From the NCBI GenBank assembly GCA_020152595.1, contig JAIGNY010004337.1, positions 1,014,501 to 1,078,500 of the forward strand: DNA of 64,000 nt. The letters are read 5' to 3'. Source of the DNA: Chiridota heheva. Taxonomy: Eukaryota; Echinodermata; Holothuroidea; Apodida; Chiridotidae. The notes under the pieces are model-generated. The model worked only from the letters and a program-made list of their open reading frames with translations, was not told the DNA's origin and did not search any database. Positions 28,801 through 38,620 of this stretch are shown here, piece by piece. Numbering within the stretch: position 1 is the first letter of the stretch; every line of letters starts with the position of its first letter. Made by a program: the position numbers and the translations under genes.

Positions 28801-30647
28801 ATCGAGTGCAATAATGTCTTTCTTCTACGTATGGGTCCTGGGTTTAATTCCCTGTGGGTCTTCATTCACCAGTGCTTCACAACTGGTATCAAAAGGTTGT
28901 GGTTGTCTTTTTATACCCTTAGCTTAGGGATGTCAAATTCTCAATCTGCCTACGTACCTTAAAGGAGTTGGTTGCTAAAAAGTGAAGTGATTTTTTTTCT
29001 CAAGAATAATCAAACAAACATTTGTGCATGTGATGGTAATGAAAACCCTTAATATGAATATTCAAATTAATCATAGTTATTTCTTATCAATATTCAAGTC
29101 ATTTTTCAAGAGTATCAAGAATTAAATATGTGTTATTTCAAAATTCCCCTGACTTAACAAAAAGGACGCCCTCACCTTTCGACTGAAAACTCCATTAAAA
29201 GTTGTGACTGATTTTGATTTAATTTTCCAGGAGAGTTAGCATTCCAGAGTGCAGCAATGTCTTTCTCCTTGGAATGGGACGTGTGTTCACCTTGCTATTA
29301 GACTCGCACAACTTACAGATTTTGGATTCCACTTCCCAGTCTGTCTTGGCTTCGTGGAAGCTTCCTTCGTATCAAAAGTCAAAAAGAGGCTCTAATTTTA
29401 TTGCCGGTAAGTTGATATAAAGTTGTTTTTTACAGTCTTGGACAGAAGATGTTGATGAGTTTTTAGAGGATAAATTCATTGGTCAAGCAAGTCCATTTTA
29501 TATTAAAGAGGACTTTAAAAGAAACAAAATGGTGAAGACAGGGAACGACAAATCAACTTGCCCGTTGATGTTTGGAGTTTGTTTTGAATTTTAAGACCCG
29601 TGAAAGTAAATTTATTAACGGATTCATGTCGGGAAACCATTTGAACCTATTTTTTGAATTTGAAAGCTGAAAACTCCAAAGAGTTCGAGAATTTATTGTA
29701 TCCCAATTGTGCTAGGTAGCAATTTTGCTCAGCAAGGTAGGGTACTGTATCACAATTTTGCTAAGCAAGGTAGGGAAATGAATCGCTATGCACAATTTTT
29801 GCGTCGCAAATTGCGATGCGAACCCAAACAAATTGCTCCCTGATAATAATAAGAATGTGCTTTGGTCATCTGAACAAGATGGGCAATGCACTTTGTGCTT
29901 TGCTCATAAACCTTACATTATAAGTTAAAGAAAAACATTTTATTTTATAAAAATACATCAGAATCATCTTGGATCTGCCTTTATAAGATCACATTTGACA
30001 CTGCAAGGTCTCTTTTCAACTCACTTATGCAATACTTTGAAGTGCAGTAAGTCCTAAGCAGAAAAATGTATCAACATGATTTGTTTACCAAATTGTTTGT
30101 GTAATAGACTTCTATCATAAATTGAAAGTGTAATTCATGGAAATATTCCTTTAAAGGTATATCCCCATGACTTGTGATGTGAATTTATATGAAAGAGGAC
30201 AATGAAAGAAATGTTGGCGAAAAGACCATGTTGATATATATTTTGTTCAGGAGTAATAATAATAATAATAATAGGAACATTTATATAGCGCTTAATCCAC
30301 ACTGTGGAGTATGCTCAAAGCGCTTATACAATAAAAATGATAGGTTAATGTAAATAAACGATTGAATTAAATTAAAATAAAATATCAATAATACTTCTTA
30401 AATAAATATGTTTTGAGCTGAGATTTAAACGTATTCAAAAAAGTAAATTGTATTTCAAAGATTTGTTCAGTGTGACTACTGACTAAGAGAACTGAGAGAT
30501 TAAATGAATTGTTTTATTTCCTCAGGTGATGTTCGGTGGCTGAATGGCATCAATGGAAAGCCACAAAGCGGTCTTGTGTTTGCAGCCAGTACCCCTGACC
30601 ACAGCCTGCACATGGTCAGATGGAGGGAAAAAAGGGCGGACAGGTGA
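16550..30647 (+). CDS. FBXW2: F-box/WD repeat-containing protein 2, eight coding exons
   Basis: Substrate-recognition subunit of an SCF (SKP1-CUL1-F-box) ubiquitin ligase. Exons: 16550-16860, 17190-17388, 18618-18812, 20253-20386, 22422-22507, 25182-25357, 29231-29406, 30526-30647 (TGA at 30645). The product is about 430 residues, close to vertebrate FBXW2. The F-box lies around residues 60-104 ([18 protein letters not shown], then SRHWNKMI). WD-type repeats follow: [68 protein letters not shown]. The C-terminus [37 protein letters not shown] is diagnostic of FBXW2. All introns are GT-AG. Exons 2 and 5 each lack one base relative to the frame needed by their neighbours. Given intact splice sites and conserved flanks, I treat the gene as functional and the gaps as probable sequence errors. 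A TTTATTTCAG at 16489-16498 suggests an upstream noncoding exon. Confidence 0.93.
17190..17388 (+). CDS. FBXW2: FBXW2 exon 2 (F-box/WD linker, first WD segment; one base short)
   Basis: Acceptor ATCTTTAAG; completes the Arg codon from exon 1, then reads IVGYNS to [15 protein letters not shown]. The donor is CAG|GTGATA. As written the exon ends in phase 0, but exon 3 needs phase 1. One extra base in the run AAAA near 17376-17380 would give ...HEGKIASG joining SDDCTV with the same spacing as vertebrate FBXW2. Confidence 0.88.
17601..17729. repeat. 13-bp GC-rich minisatellite in FBXW2 intron 2
   Basis: Unit GGCCCTTGAGGGT, about 10 copies with small variants. Confidence 0.9.
17849..18238. mobile_element. 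Inverted-repeat element with TTA target duplication (PIF/Harbinger-like MITE)
   Basis: 390 bp in FBXW2 intron 2. Termini AGGCCGTTACAAATCGAACG and, inverted from the right, AGGCCGTTACACACCGAACG continue as imperfect inverted repeats for ~33 bp. The element is flanked by TTA at 17846-17848 and 18239-18241. It has no ORF. Confidence 0.8.
18365..18571. mobile_element. Short inverted-repeat element, AAAGGAATRTTC family
   Basis: Left end AAAGGAATGTTCCCGTGAAT, right end inverted TTAAAGGAATATTCTAGTGA. About 205 bp in FBXW2 intron 2. Similar single ends occur at 23586, 42645, 42981 and in the 43.5-kb minisatellite. Confidence 0.6.
18618..18812 (+). CDS. FBXW2: FBXW2 exon 3 (WD repeats)
   Basis: Acceptor CCTCCCAG. 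Reads (G)[28 protein letters not shown], then [14 protein letters not shown], ending GHSGA plus one base (phase 1) before GTAGAT. Confidence 0.93.
18850..18925. repeat. 24-bp tandem repeat, 3 copies
   Basis: Unit CTCTCTGTAATTTGAGC plus TGAACTT, at the start of FBXW2 intron 3. Confidence 0.75.
18974..20104. repeat. 41-bp satellite array, ~27 copies, in FBXW2 intron 3
   Basis: Unit built from CCCGCTGTCAGATTGCACC, ATTATATAGGCTAATCATC. Variants (TTTATATAAGC, CATCATATAGGC, ATTGCACTG) recur in the same order, pointing to higher-order units of about three monomers. It fills nearly the whole intron. Confidence 0.95.
20253..20386 (+). CDS. FBXW2: FBXW2 exon 4 (WD repeat)
   Basis: Acceptor TTCATTGCAG. 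Reads [38 protein letters not shown], ending in phase 0 before GTATGA. Confidence 0.93.
20556..20764 (+). mobile_element. I-group LINE 3' tail in FBXW2 intron 4
   Basis: Contains CACCATGCACCTC, CTTTCCTTCCTACC and the family end CGTGGTGCCGTTAAGCCC followed by (CAAA)n. It has no intact ORF. Confidence 0.75.
21901..22080 (+). pseudogene. Broken THAP zinc-finger exon
   Basis: Reads [30 protein letters not shown], stop, [22 protein letters not shown]-like, and ends at a consensus donor (CAG|GTATGT). MPESC, NRR, FxRFxxDPxR, (W)VxAVRR and ICSEHF in this order are the THAP (C2CH) DNA-binding domain. TAG stands where the invariant Trp (TGG) should be, and residues between the Cys pair are missing, so the finger cannot fold. 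It sits in FBXW2 intron 4. THAP domains come from P-element-type transposases and are also found in host genes; which one applies here is unclear. No downstream exon was identified. Confidence 0.7.
22422..22507 (+). CDS. FBXW2: FBXW2 exon 5 (one base short)
   Basis: The exon has acceptor TTATTCGCCAG and donor AGG|GTAAGG. It is 86 nt, whereas 87 nt is expected from the vertebrate protein and from the phase-0 junctions on both sides. The first part reads [13 protein letters not shown] in frame; the last part reads [15 protein letters not shown] one frame over, matching the conserved GDYILLSADKYEIK segment. Confidence 0.8.
23263..23587. repeat. ~92-bp direct duplication in FBXW2 intron 5
   Basis: Two copies (about 23263-23360 and 23496-23587) share ATCGATTTGGGTG, CATCTTTGACTCCGCCTCCC and GTGCCG/GCGCCG before CCTTTAAGG. 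Confidence 0.75.
23655..24065. repeat. Dispersed-type repeat with CTAGCCCG / TTGCCCG motifs
   Basis: Begins with CACTAGCCCATAGGGCTAGC and ends with TTGCCCCGGGCTAGCGGGC, giving partly palindromic ends. No ORF. It is probably a non-autonomous element, but I see only one clear copy. Confidence 0.4.
24611..25637. repeat. ~205-bp direct duplication flanking FBXW2 exon 6
   Basis: Copies at about 24611-24821 and 25430-25637 share TAGGCCCACAGCAG, GAAAGAGCTCGAATAG, AACGTAACGTTTTGATGG and end at TTTTTCAGACTTGCCATACT. Exon 6 lies between them. Confidence 0.85.
25182..25357 (+). CDS. FBXW2: FBXW2 exon 6
   Basis: Acceptor CAAATCCAG. Reads [12 protein letters not shown], then [15 protein letters not shown] and [12 protein letters not shown], ending in phase 2 before GTAAGT. 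The flanking introns carry a duplicated ~205-bp segment on each side of this exon. Confidence 0.92.
26505..27917 (+). mobile_element. CR1/L2-group LINE fragment in FBXW2 intron 6
   Basis: RT segments: [82 protein letters not shown]. One long frame (26840-27727) is still open. The element ends AATAAAG then (ATTGT)n at about 27890-27917, a typical LINE tail. The catalytic Y/F-x-DD box is lost: an (AAT)n microsatellite at 27003-27025 runs into [10 protein letters not shown] where SDDTALIGL is expected. The element is 5' truncated and inactive. The clade name is an inference from motif style. Confidence 0.88.
28386..28550 (+). mobile_element. tRNA-derived SINE head and body
   Basis: tRNA-like start with box A TGGTCTAGTGG and box B GGTTCAATTCC, both matching polymerase III consensus. 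The anticodon-loop-like TTGGCAA sits in a short stem. The body (CATTCACTAGTG, AACTGGTTTATCAAAC, GGATGTAAAATACC) recurs at 28624-28765 and 28830-28965. Confidence 0.7.
28581..28630 (+). pseudogene. Decayed copy A of FBXW2 exon 7 start
   Basis: After TTAATTTTTCAG it reads GAGAGTGAGTATTCCAGAG, TGCAGTAATGTCTTT, the same as true exon 7 (29231) with few changes, then runs into SINE sequence. It is not a usable exon, but its acceptor is intact. Confidence 0.8.
28790..28830 (+). pseudogene. Decayed copy B of FBXW2 exon 7 start
   Basis: After TTTCAATTTTTCAG it reads GAGAGTAAGTAATCGAGTGC, then AATAATGTCTTT. A small deletion breaks the frame. It is followed by the third SINE-body copy. Confidence 0.75.
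29231..29406 (+). CDS. FBXW2: FBXW2 exon 7
   Basis: Acceptor TTTTCCAG. Reads [46 protein letters not shown], ending in phase 1 before GTAAGT. Two decayed copies of its 5' junction lie 440-650 bp upstream. Confidence 0.93.
30252..30445 (+). mobile_element. Dispersed element with TTTATATAGCGC start, FBXW2 intron 7
   Basis: Begins (TAA)n AGGAACATTTATATAGCGC, then CACACTGTGGAGTATGC, AAGCGCTTATACA and GAGATTTAAACGTATTC. Nearly the same sequence is inserted in a LINE at 62300-62520. Orientation is arbitrary. Confidence 0.75.
30526..30647 (+). CDS. FBXW2: FBXW2 exon 8 (C-terminus and stop)
   Basis: Acceptor TTTCCTCAG. Reads [30 protein letters not shown], then RWREKRADR and TGA. An AATAAA at 31259-31264 is a possible but unproven polyadenylation signal. 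Confidence 0.93.
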
Positions 30648-31371
30648 CTCAGTGGGCAGCTTTATTGGAAGCCCTCCTCTTACATCCAAAAATGGTTATG
30701 AAGAAAGAGTTGCTGCTTTACACCACCTTACAGATGGATGTTGCAATTGATTGATTGATCATTCAAAAGTGATCAGTTATTCAATCGTTGGTTAGAGCAG
30801 AAACGTACTGGTCACCCAGTTAATCAGTTCGATGCGTTTTGACCTGAGCATCTCAAAAGATTCACAAATGCAAACTAGATTTTTGTGATATATATTTATA
30901 AAGTATACGGATGTATTGCATGAAGATGAGCTTACTTGCTTGGGAATTAGTTAAAGATGAAGTATACTAATTTAATGCATCAAGATGAGCTTATTTGCTT
31001 GGGATTTAGTTAAAAAATGATGAAAAGGAAGAAAAAAATGGAAGGAAAAAAATTGCTGTGAAATTCCATCATATCATTTTGTGACTTATAACCACATTAC
31101 TCTTCCTGGACCCAAGCCTTTATCATGTGGTTAATTGTATCATGCTTGAGTATAATATACTTCTTGTAAAATTTAGTTGCTTAAATAATCCTTAAAGGTG
31201 TATGGACACATTGAATTTGTTGTGTTTCCTTTCCATTAGAAAGAGCATAACATTCAGAAATAAAAAATAGTCTTTAAAATGTGAAAATAGTGTATGTAGA
31301 TTTTTAAATTAATATTCATCTTACTCATGGTTATCCTCCTTATCCCTGGTTTCTTTGGTGTGAGCAGATGA

Positions 31372-31800
31372 GAGCACATGGCTACCTGAAGAGGATGCCA
31401 GACGTCCATCGCAGATTAAGATTCCAACAGTGCTGGTACTCATATTACAGCTGAGTGGACTAAAGCAAGTAAGAGTAAATTGTCATGCCCAAGGAGAGGA
31501 TGCCAGACATCCATCACAGGTTTACTCATCTGGGTGGACTGAAGCAAATAAGAGTAAAGTATCTTGATCAAGGAGAGGATGCCAGACGTCCATTGCAGGT
31601 TAACATTCCAACAGTGCTGGTACTCAATTTACAGCTGAGTGGACTGAAGCAAGTAGAGTAAATTATCATGCCCAAGGAGAGGATGCCAGACGTCCATCGC
31701 AGGTTAACTCCCCCCAGCAGTAATTGGGACTCATTTTATAGCTGAGTGGACTGGAGCAAATAAGAGTAAAGAATTTTGCTCAAGGACACAAGGCAATGCT
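31372..31800. repeat. ~100-bp tandem units, 4 copies
   Basis: Each unit contains GAGGATGCCAGACGTCCATC, GGTTAAC, GGTACTCAT and CAGCTGAGTGGACTGAAGC. Related to the single copy at 4.7-4.9 kb. Located 3' of FBXW2. Confidence 0.75.
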
Positions 31801-32109
31801 CGCAAAGGGAGCCAAACCTGGTTGGTACCTTTCGCATACGAGCATGACTCCTTAATCACGGAGTCACTTTACCTCCAATTTTGAGTTACAACTGATCACA
31901 TATTAAGCATTTTCTAATGTATAGAAATGTTGTAGAAAGAAACAGCTCAAATTGTCTAAATAATTCTTAATAGTTCTCTGCTTGATTTTAGTCTTTTAAA
32001 TAATGATATTGTCTTCCAACATTTATGTTGATTTTGGCGTGGACCCGAAAACATGTTGTCAGACCAACCTACTCTCATTGTGGTAAATGATCATAAAACA
32101 AAGCAAATA

Positions 32110-32314
32110 TTAATTCTCCTCTTCCACCCCCTCTCTACTTTGTTTTTCTTTCAACCATGCACCTCCCCTCTCGATCACAGCTTTCTGACCTTTTGTTCTT
32201 GAATTTCTCTCATTCTCCCCTTGTTTCCTTTCCTTCCTACCTCTAGAATGATCTGACTTCTGAGGCACAATTTGACCTTCGTTGTCGTGGTGCCGTTAAG
32301 CCCTCATCAAACAA
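32110..32314 (+). mobile_element. I-group LINE 3' tail with target-site duplication
   Basis: 5'-truncated copy starting in the CTCCTCTTCCACCCC region and ending TGGTGCCGTTAAGCCC then (CAAA)n. A 12-bp direct repeat ACAAAGCAAATA flanks it (32098-32109 and 32315-32326), as expected for target-primed insertion. Confidence 0.85.
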
Positions 32315-32496
32315 ACAAAGCAAATAGAGAGGAATACCTTTTCATACATCACTAAATTTGCATAAAAATTTGTGTACTTATGACTACAATTGAAAGAGCT
32401 GTCAAATGGATCATTGATAATGATTGACATAGAATATTTGATAATACAATGTTTTTGACCTAGTTCTAAAGCAATTTAGGGTATGTTGTCTTGATT

Positions 32497-32556
32497 TAAC
32501 CCCTCTGGCACAATTTGACCCTCGTTGTCGTGGTGCCGTTAAACCCTCATCAAACA
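32497..32556 (+). mobile_element. Very short I-group LINE 3' tail
   Basis: Only the last ~60 bp: GGCACAATTTGACCCTCG to the CATCAAACAA end. Confidence 0.7.
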
Positions 32557-32774
32557 AGGCCTATGAATTGCGGTGCGTTATTGATCTATTATAGCTCTGA
32601 ATTGTGAGTAAAATTAAATTTCAAGAATAATTTCAGATTCCCAGTCAATATTGACCAACTGGTGGTGAGTTTTCAGTATCTGTAAGATGTATGATAGAGA
32701 AAACTGGTGTTCCACTCACTGAACCGACAATTATCCTGGGAATAAAAGGACCAAGGCAAGGAATGATGTAGGAT

Positions 32775-33241
32775 TGCAGGTAGCACGGAACTAATAAGGT
32801 ATCACTCCGCCATCCAAAAATGAGTAATCCCAGAGAAAAAGCTAATAAAAATATTTTTGAGAGGTCCCATGTCATGGGATAGGAAGCTGAGAAGTTGAAA
32901 ATTTCAGTAATGGTAGAGAAAGGATAGGTCTTGACTATGCATATCCAAACCTGCAAGATTTGTTTCAGTAAAAGTTTCATGGGGAACTATTTTACCATGG
33001 ACCCATACCCAAATTTAAGTGATTTGGTGAGGGTGTATAACACCTCTCCACTTCAGCCAAAAAAAAAGGGCCAAAACCTCTGATGACCCCCTAATGAAAG
33101 TACGCTCATCCGAGAGATATTAGATGGTACTTTTTGGAAAAGATCTCAAATCAATAACAATTCTGGTACAAAAAGGACCCCGAACTTGACTCTTCCATCA
33201 TAGGCTTCAATGGGGCAAATAATTAGTTAGTGCTACCTGCA
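32775..33241. mobile_element. 467-bp inverted-repeat element, copy 1
   Basis: Ends GCAGGTAGCACGGAACTAAT and, inverted from the right, GCAGGTAGCACTAACTAAT. The whole element recurs in opposite orientation at 49766-50225. No ORF of its own; a chance 111-codon frame spans part of it. Confidence 0.75.
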
Positions 33242-33875
33242 GTAAGTCAGCAGGGGTCACATGACAAAGATCACATGACAGTGTTCTCTGTGCACAGAAG
33301 TAACTTCTTAGTTATGAACTTAGTTTCTGTGAAACTTAAATGACCACACAACGAAATGTGATTTAGTTAACAAAATCCATCAAATGAATTTGCCTTTGAT
33401 TTTCAAATCTGTAAAAGAAATCAATTGAGGAAAAATGTTGATATCTGACTTGGTTTGGGATTAATCACATTTCAAAGATTTCCACTCTGACTTGGAAAGT
33501 GTTGGAGGTTTTAATTCAACACTGTGATGTCATAACTGCACTTCCAAGATATTTTCTATGTATTAGAAAATTAATTTCCCCTTTTCAAAATGAGCTCAGT
33601 GGTGATTTCTCGAAAGTCTGTATGAATGTTTTCTCTCAGGTTTTTTGACATAAAAACCATTTTTTGAATTTCTGAAAAAGTTTTAATCAATTTTCTTTAA
33701 TAAACATTCCATTAACAAATGTTCAGACTGAGGCTCAGGATGCCATCGTTTTACCTTAAAACTTGAATATCTCTGTAACGGTATTAAAGTAGCTCCTTCA
33801 CCATTTCGTTTGTTATGAAGTCCACTTTCATATTAAGATGGACTTGCTTGACCTTTAGAATTAAGCCTTGAAGTA

Positions 33876-34207
33876 CCTTGCTTGCCCCCTGTACAACCTT
33901 CCCAGAGCTTCCCTCGCTCCCCACAACTCAATTGCTGAGTTCTTCCAGAAAAACCCTCCGGATGAAATCTCTTTCCTCCATCATGCTTCTGTGCTCTACA
34001 ACCATATTTAATTCTCCTCTTCCACCCCCTCTCTACTTTGTTTTTGTTTCACCCATGCACCTCCTCTCTCGATCACAGCTTTCTGACTTTTGTTCTTGAA
34101 TTTCACTCATTCTCCCCCTCTTTCCTACCTCCAGAATTATCTGACCTCTCAGGCACAATTTGACCCTCGTTGTCGTGGTGCAGTTAAGACCTCATCAAAC
34201 AAACAAA
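33876..34207 (+). mobile_element. I-group LINE 3' end, ~330 bp
   Basis: Encodes remnants of the ORF2 C-terminus (LAPCTTFPELP, PLPPPLYFV) also seen in the 63.4-kb copy, then the family tail with (CAAA)n. Confidence 0.8.
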
Positions 34208-34671
34208 CTTTGGGTATCTTAAAATTCCTTGTGAATTGAAAATACTTCTATTCAAAGTAAGACTACTGCATGAGACATTTTGCGGGATCTACTGTAATGC
34301 CACACTGAAGTACTTGTGCCCGGCTCTCAATGTTTGTAAATGTTGTCAAGTTAATCTTTAAACCTGTTCTGTTGTGATACCGCTACAAGAGCTCTCCTTG
34401 GTGTTTTACATAGGTTTTTGTCCGTACTATTATCGTTTGAATAAGAATATATTTGTACTTTCTAATTTGTATGATTAATACATTATTTTGGGATGTTATT
34501 TAGGTAATCATAAGGGTACATCAGAGGTAATATATCAGATATTCAACAAGCTACCTATAGTTGTCTGAACCTGTCTATATATTTGAGAAATTGCTTTAAA
34601 ATCATTAGTGGCAAGATCATTCTTCCTAAATTGCAATTCGCCAAAAGTTTTTCAACTTTTTCATCTGTTGG

Positions 34672-35195
34672 ATATGCATAAGAGGCATGTTTGATATGCA
34701 TAAGAGGCATGTTATGCATAAGAGGTATGTTTGATATGCATAAGAGGCATATTATGCATAATAGGCTTGTTTGATATGCATAAGAGGCATGTTTGATATG
34801 CAAAAGAGGCATGTTTGATATGCATAAGAGGCATGTTTGATATGCAAAAGAGGCATGTTTGATATGCATAAGAGGCATGTTTGATATGCATAAGAGGCAT
34901 GTTATGCATAAGAGGCATGTTTGATATGCATAAGAGGCATGTTTGATATGCATAAGAGGCATGTTTGATATGCATAAGAGGCATGTTTGATATGCATAAG
35001 AGGCATGTTTGATATGCATAAGAGGCATGTTATGCAAAAGAGGCATGTTTGATATGCATAAGAGGCATGTTATGCATAAGAGGCATGTTTGATATGCATA
35101 AGAGGCATGTTGATATGCATAAGAGGCATGTTGATATGCATAAGAGGCATGTTTGATATGCATAAGAGGCATGTTTGATATGCATAAGAGGCAGA
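34672..35195. repeat. 22-bp minisatellite, ~24 copies
   Basis: Unit TATGCATAAGAGGCATGTTT plus GA, with shortened 14-bp variants. It creates a spurious 205-codon frame on the minus strand. Confidence 0.95.
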
Positions 35196-35199
35196 GGAG

Positions 35200-36170
35200 C
35201 AGGAAATCTGCTCGTTTTGGGGGGTGTTAACCTAGGAGAGGAAAAAAAAGTTTATTTTACAGTGTCGGGAAGAAAGCAATGTTTCCTCTCCCCCTAGGTG
35301 AACTTGTATCTACATTAACCATCAATCTCATACCACTAGCTTAATTTGAAAGGCAGGCCCGTAGCCAGGAATTTGAAAGGGGTTCATTTTTCATAAAAAA
35401 GTGCACTTCATTCCTGCAACTCGGAAAACCGAAAAATAGGAGTATGATGCTATGTATTTGGGTAGTGATATGTCAATATGTGGTTTTCCCCTTAGATGCT
35501 AATGGGAACTGTATTTTTGAATTAATTAAGGTTTACATATCAGAAATATACCTGCGTGTAGTGAAGCGCCTTGTTTTTACTTGATTAGCTAATTAGCCAG
35601 ATGAAAATAATGCTAGAAAATTGACTGTTAAAGTGGTGTAAAAAATCTAGGAATCACACATTTTTAAGTTTTTGGGACTTTTAATTTCTAGAAGATTTTA
35701 CTGTCGGTAAGAGATCTTAGCCGAAAATAATGGCGTTTTTGCTAATTTATGGGAATTTTAAAATATAAGTGATCTCATTTTTATGCAGGTATCATTGAAA
35801 AATGTATGAAGCAATTCATTCCACCAAATTAGGTTGATTTGGACATTCACATTAAAGGTTGTCAGTATCTATATGCAGAAGATTATTCCAGTGACTCCTG
35901 AATAATACGCTCTTTCGTTCCAATCGAGTGCTTTTTTAATACAAAAATAAGTACAGCATTAGTTAAGCAAAGTATTTTATCGTGGCACGTTAAGTGTAAG
36001 TAAACTGTGATTGCTTTCAACATAAACATTGATGAAAATTAATTTTAAAAGTGTTCATTATCTTGTTGAGCATATCATAATTTTGAAATATTGCTAGCAA
36101 ATTTTGTATGAATTTTGGCAAAGTTAAAATAGAACATAAAGAATACCTAATCCTATTATGTTTTTCTTAC
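35200..36170. other. Nothing recognised
   Basis: AT-rich intergenic sequence with no exon, RNA gene or clear repeat that I can support. Confidence 0.35.
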
Positions 36171-36179
36171 TGTCCACTA

Positions 36180-38620
36180 GGTCTTCGTATCTTTGGGCCT
36201 GAAATTTCCTACAATTTTGCTCATGAAGTAAGGATATAGTACTTCTTCAATTTCAATATTCATGTAATAATGAATATGCATGTAATAATGAATATGCATC
36301 AGTGCCAAAGCACCCAAGAATTCCTGACCCATTGACCAATGCATGTAATTGTTCAATCTACGAAGAGCACTAAAACTTCTCTTATTTAACTGGGATAACA
36401 CATTCAGTAAGGCAGTGGATGTTTGGGTCAAGTAGTTCATTGTAACTCTTCAAAGCCCCGGCACAGGTTCTTGGCACTTGATCAACATCCCGTTTGCTAA
36501 ACTTCATTTTTGTTTGCTAAACTTCATTTTCCAGTCGTTGATCTGGATCTGTTTCTGGGGACGTAGATCACCTTGATAAAGCTGGATAACTTACTGGATA
36601 TCCTGGTGGTAAAATTCGTTTGAAAGAATGGCACTGGGCACGGGCGCCAACAATTTTGAGGCTTGTTCAGTGAAATCTGAGAATCTAGAATTCAGTTCCG
36701 ATATCAGGTGGTCAAGAGAAGGGATGACAACATATGTCTGGAAGTAATCCATTGGGTTTTTCGCAGATATGTTGGCACGGTGAAATTGACGCTTGGGTAC
36801 TCTTGGCATGGCCAGATTAACACCGACATTTAATGCAACTGTAACAGAATGGTCGTATGTAGCTTTGTAATACTGTTCAAAATTAGGAACATATTTCAAG
36901 ATAATTGGCTTTTATCTCCAATTAGGTTCATGGCTTTTGTTATGTCAATGGCTTCTTTTTGCAACATTACAGTTATACCCTCCAGTCTAGAAAGAAGTTT
37001 ATAAACTATAACGAAGGTGGCAATGAAAGTGAGTCGCTTAATGCATGTAAGACCAATGAGCATGTAACACCGATGAGCACATGACCTGCTGTCAGCGTTC
37101 CAGTCTCCTTTGTCAACCAATATGGGTCAAACCCTTCACCTGTATGAAGTCCATGCGCCATTATTTCCAGGCATTTTAGAAGGTATGGGGAATGCCTGAT
37201 AGAAGTGCTGATATGCATCATGGCACTCTGCCCACCTAGTCTTACACAAATCTAGTAATGGTAATGGCTTGAGGTATTATAACTCAACGCTGTTTCTATG
37301 ACGTTTCAGCAGCGCTTCGTGTTTTAGGCTGTTGTTAAAAAGAGTGAAGCTTCTTTCAACTTATCCAACATATTTCTCATGACTTATTCCACAGGAATGA
37401 GCGATCACTAGGTTTAGGCTGTGACTCTTGCATGCAGCTAAAGGAACTTCTTCACGGCTCCTGCACTGCACTCCATTTTCATTACCTGACATGGCCGCTG
37501 CCCAGTCATACCCCTGCCCTCATGTCTAATGTACTTCTATTCCCAAATCCCGCAAAGTTTTCAAAATAGTATGGGCTCTAACTTCCCGTTGTACAAACCA
37601 GTGGAATAAAACTGATGAATTCCTCTTGAATATCTTTAGCTCCAACAAATCTTAAGCAAAGTGACATTTCATTATTGTGGGATGTAGTTACATCAGCGAG
37701 CGACAGAAAAAAATGGCCTGATGGATCTCATTGACAAGCTTTGACTGACTAATGTCTTCTCCTATGATAGAAATTAATTCGTTTTAAATGAGAGAGATGT
37801 ATGTTGCAGATTTGCTCATGGGTTCATAAGATGGCTTTGTAAGTACTCATAGTGGTTACTCATCAACTTCAAAATCGCTAAGAAATTTCCAGTGTTTTCC
37901 GTCTTGATCAAGTTATTCTTTATCTCTTAGCGCTATACATTGTTTCCTACAAAAAATGATTGCGTAGATGATGCAAGTTAGTTCCTATGTTTTTCTCAAC
38001 AAGCTCTGCTGTTTGTTTAGCCAGAAAAGCAGGCAAATCATTGTTTATCTTCAATGATACTAGTAAATACCTCTTCAGTCGATTATTGCCTCTGAATGGA
38101 ACTTTGAGAATGCATGGGACCGAAACATCTCAGAACACCTTGTCCAATTAATGAATGGTTGGTTGACCAAAGTACCTCTTTCAGTCCGTTATCTGCAAAC
38201 AAGGTACAGTGGATGCAAAATACGCCATCTAGCCCACAACTATGTGATCCACGGTTATTTGTCTATCCAATTTGTTTAATTGAATGATCGATTGCACCCA
38301 TTCATATAGACGGAGGGAAATTTATATGCAGTCTGGCTTTAGGTGGCATATAAATAGATAGTACTTTTGGGCATCTAAAACGGCTGAAACAACCTCATCA
38401 CATAGTTACCCAACAAATCTCCCGACATCATAGTCTTTCCTCTGAACAATTAGTGATTGTTGGAGGTATCTGTGAAATCGGGGGTGAACAAATCTTGTTT
38501 TCGATTTGTGGCATACTCTCCTCACTTGTACCCACACCTGTGTCATTTGTGTCCCATTTCCATGGGAATTACCTGTCCCTTGTAAAAAAGTTGCTTTTTG
38601 CAACTTTTAGAATAATTTTT
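36180..38620 (-). mobile_element. hAT transposase remnant (ZMYM1/DUF4371-like), broken
   Basis: Conserved pieces occur in correct order on the minus strand but in several frames: KDYDVGRFVG, GVFCIHCTLF, HNNEMSLCLRFVGA, ILKTLRDLGIEVH, GQGYDWAAAMSG, SHSLNLVIAHS, YKLLSRLEGITVMLQ, DWKMKFSK, DQVPRTCAGALKS, then the dimerisation domain RSFSALRRLNNYM, SMGQEFLGALALMHIH. These match the DUF4371 plus hAT-dimerisation architecture of ZMYM1-like transposases. Multiple stops and frameshifts make it non-functional. Near 36260-36300 an 18-bp duplication repeats MHIHYY inside the dimerisation domain. Terminal inverted repeats were not identified. Confidence 0.82.

Noticed and set aside
32645-32980. 111-codon minus-strand frame with hydrophobic stretches
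   Set aside because: Lies across the end of a dispersed inverted-repeat element that also occurs at 49.8 kb without this frame; no splice sites or homology recognised.
34555-35172. 205-codon open frame on the minus strand (MPLMHIKHASYAYQ repeats)
   Set aside because: It is the 22-bp minisatellite read in frame; three-residue shifts per unit give the same peptide blocks, and there are no splice sites, signal or domain.
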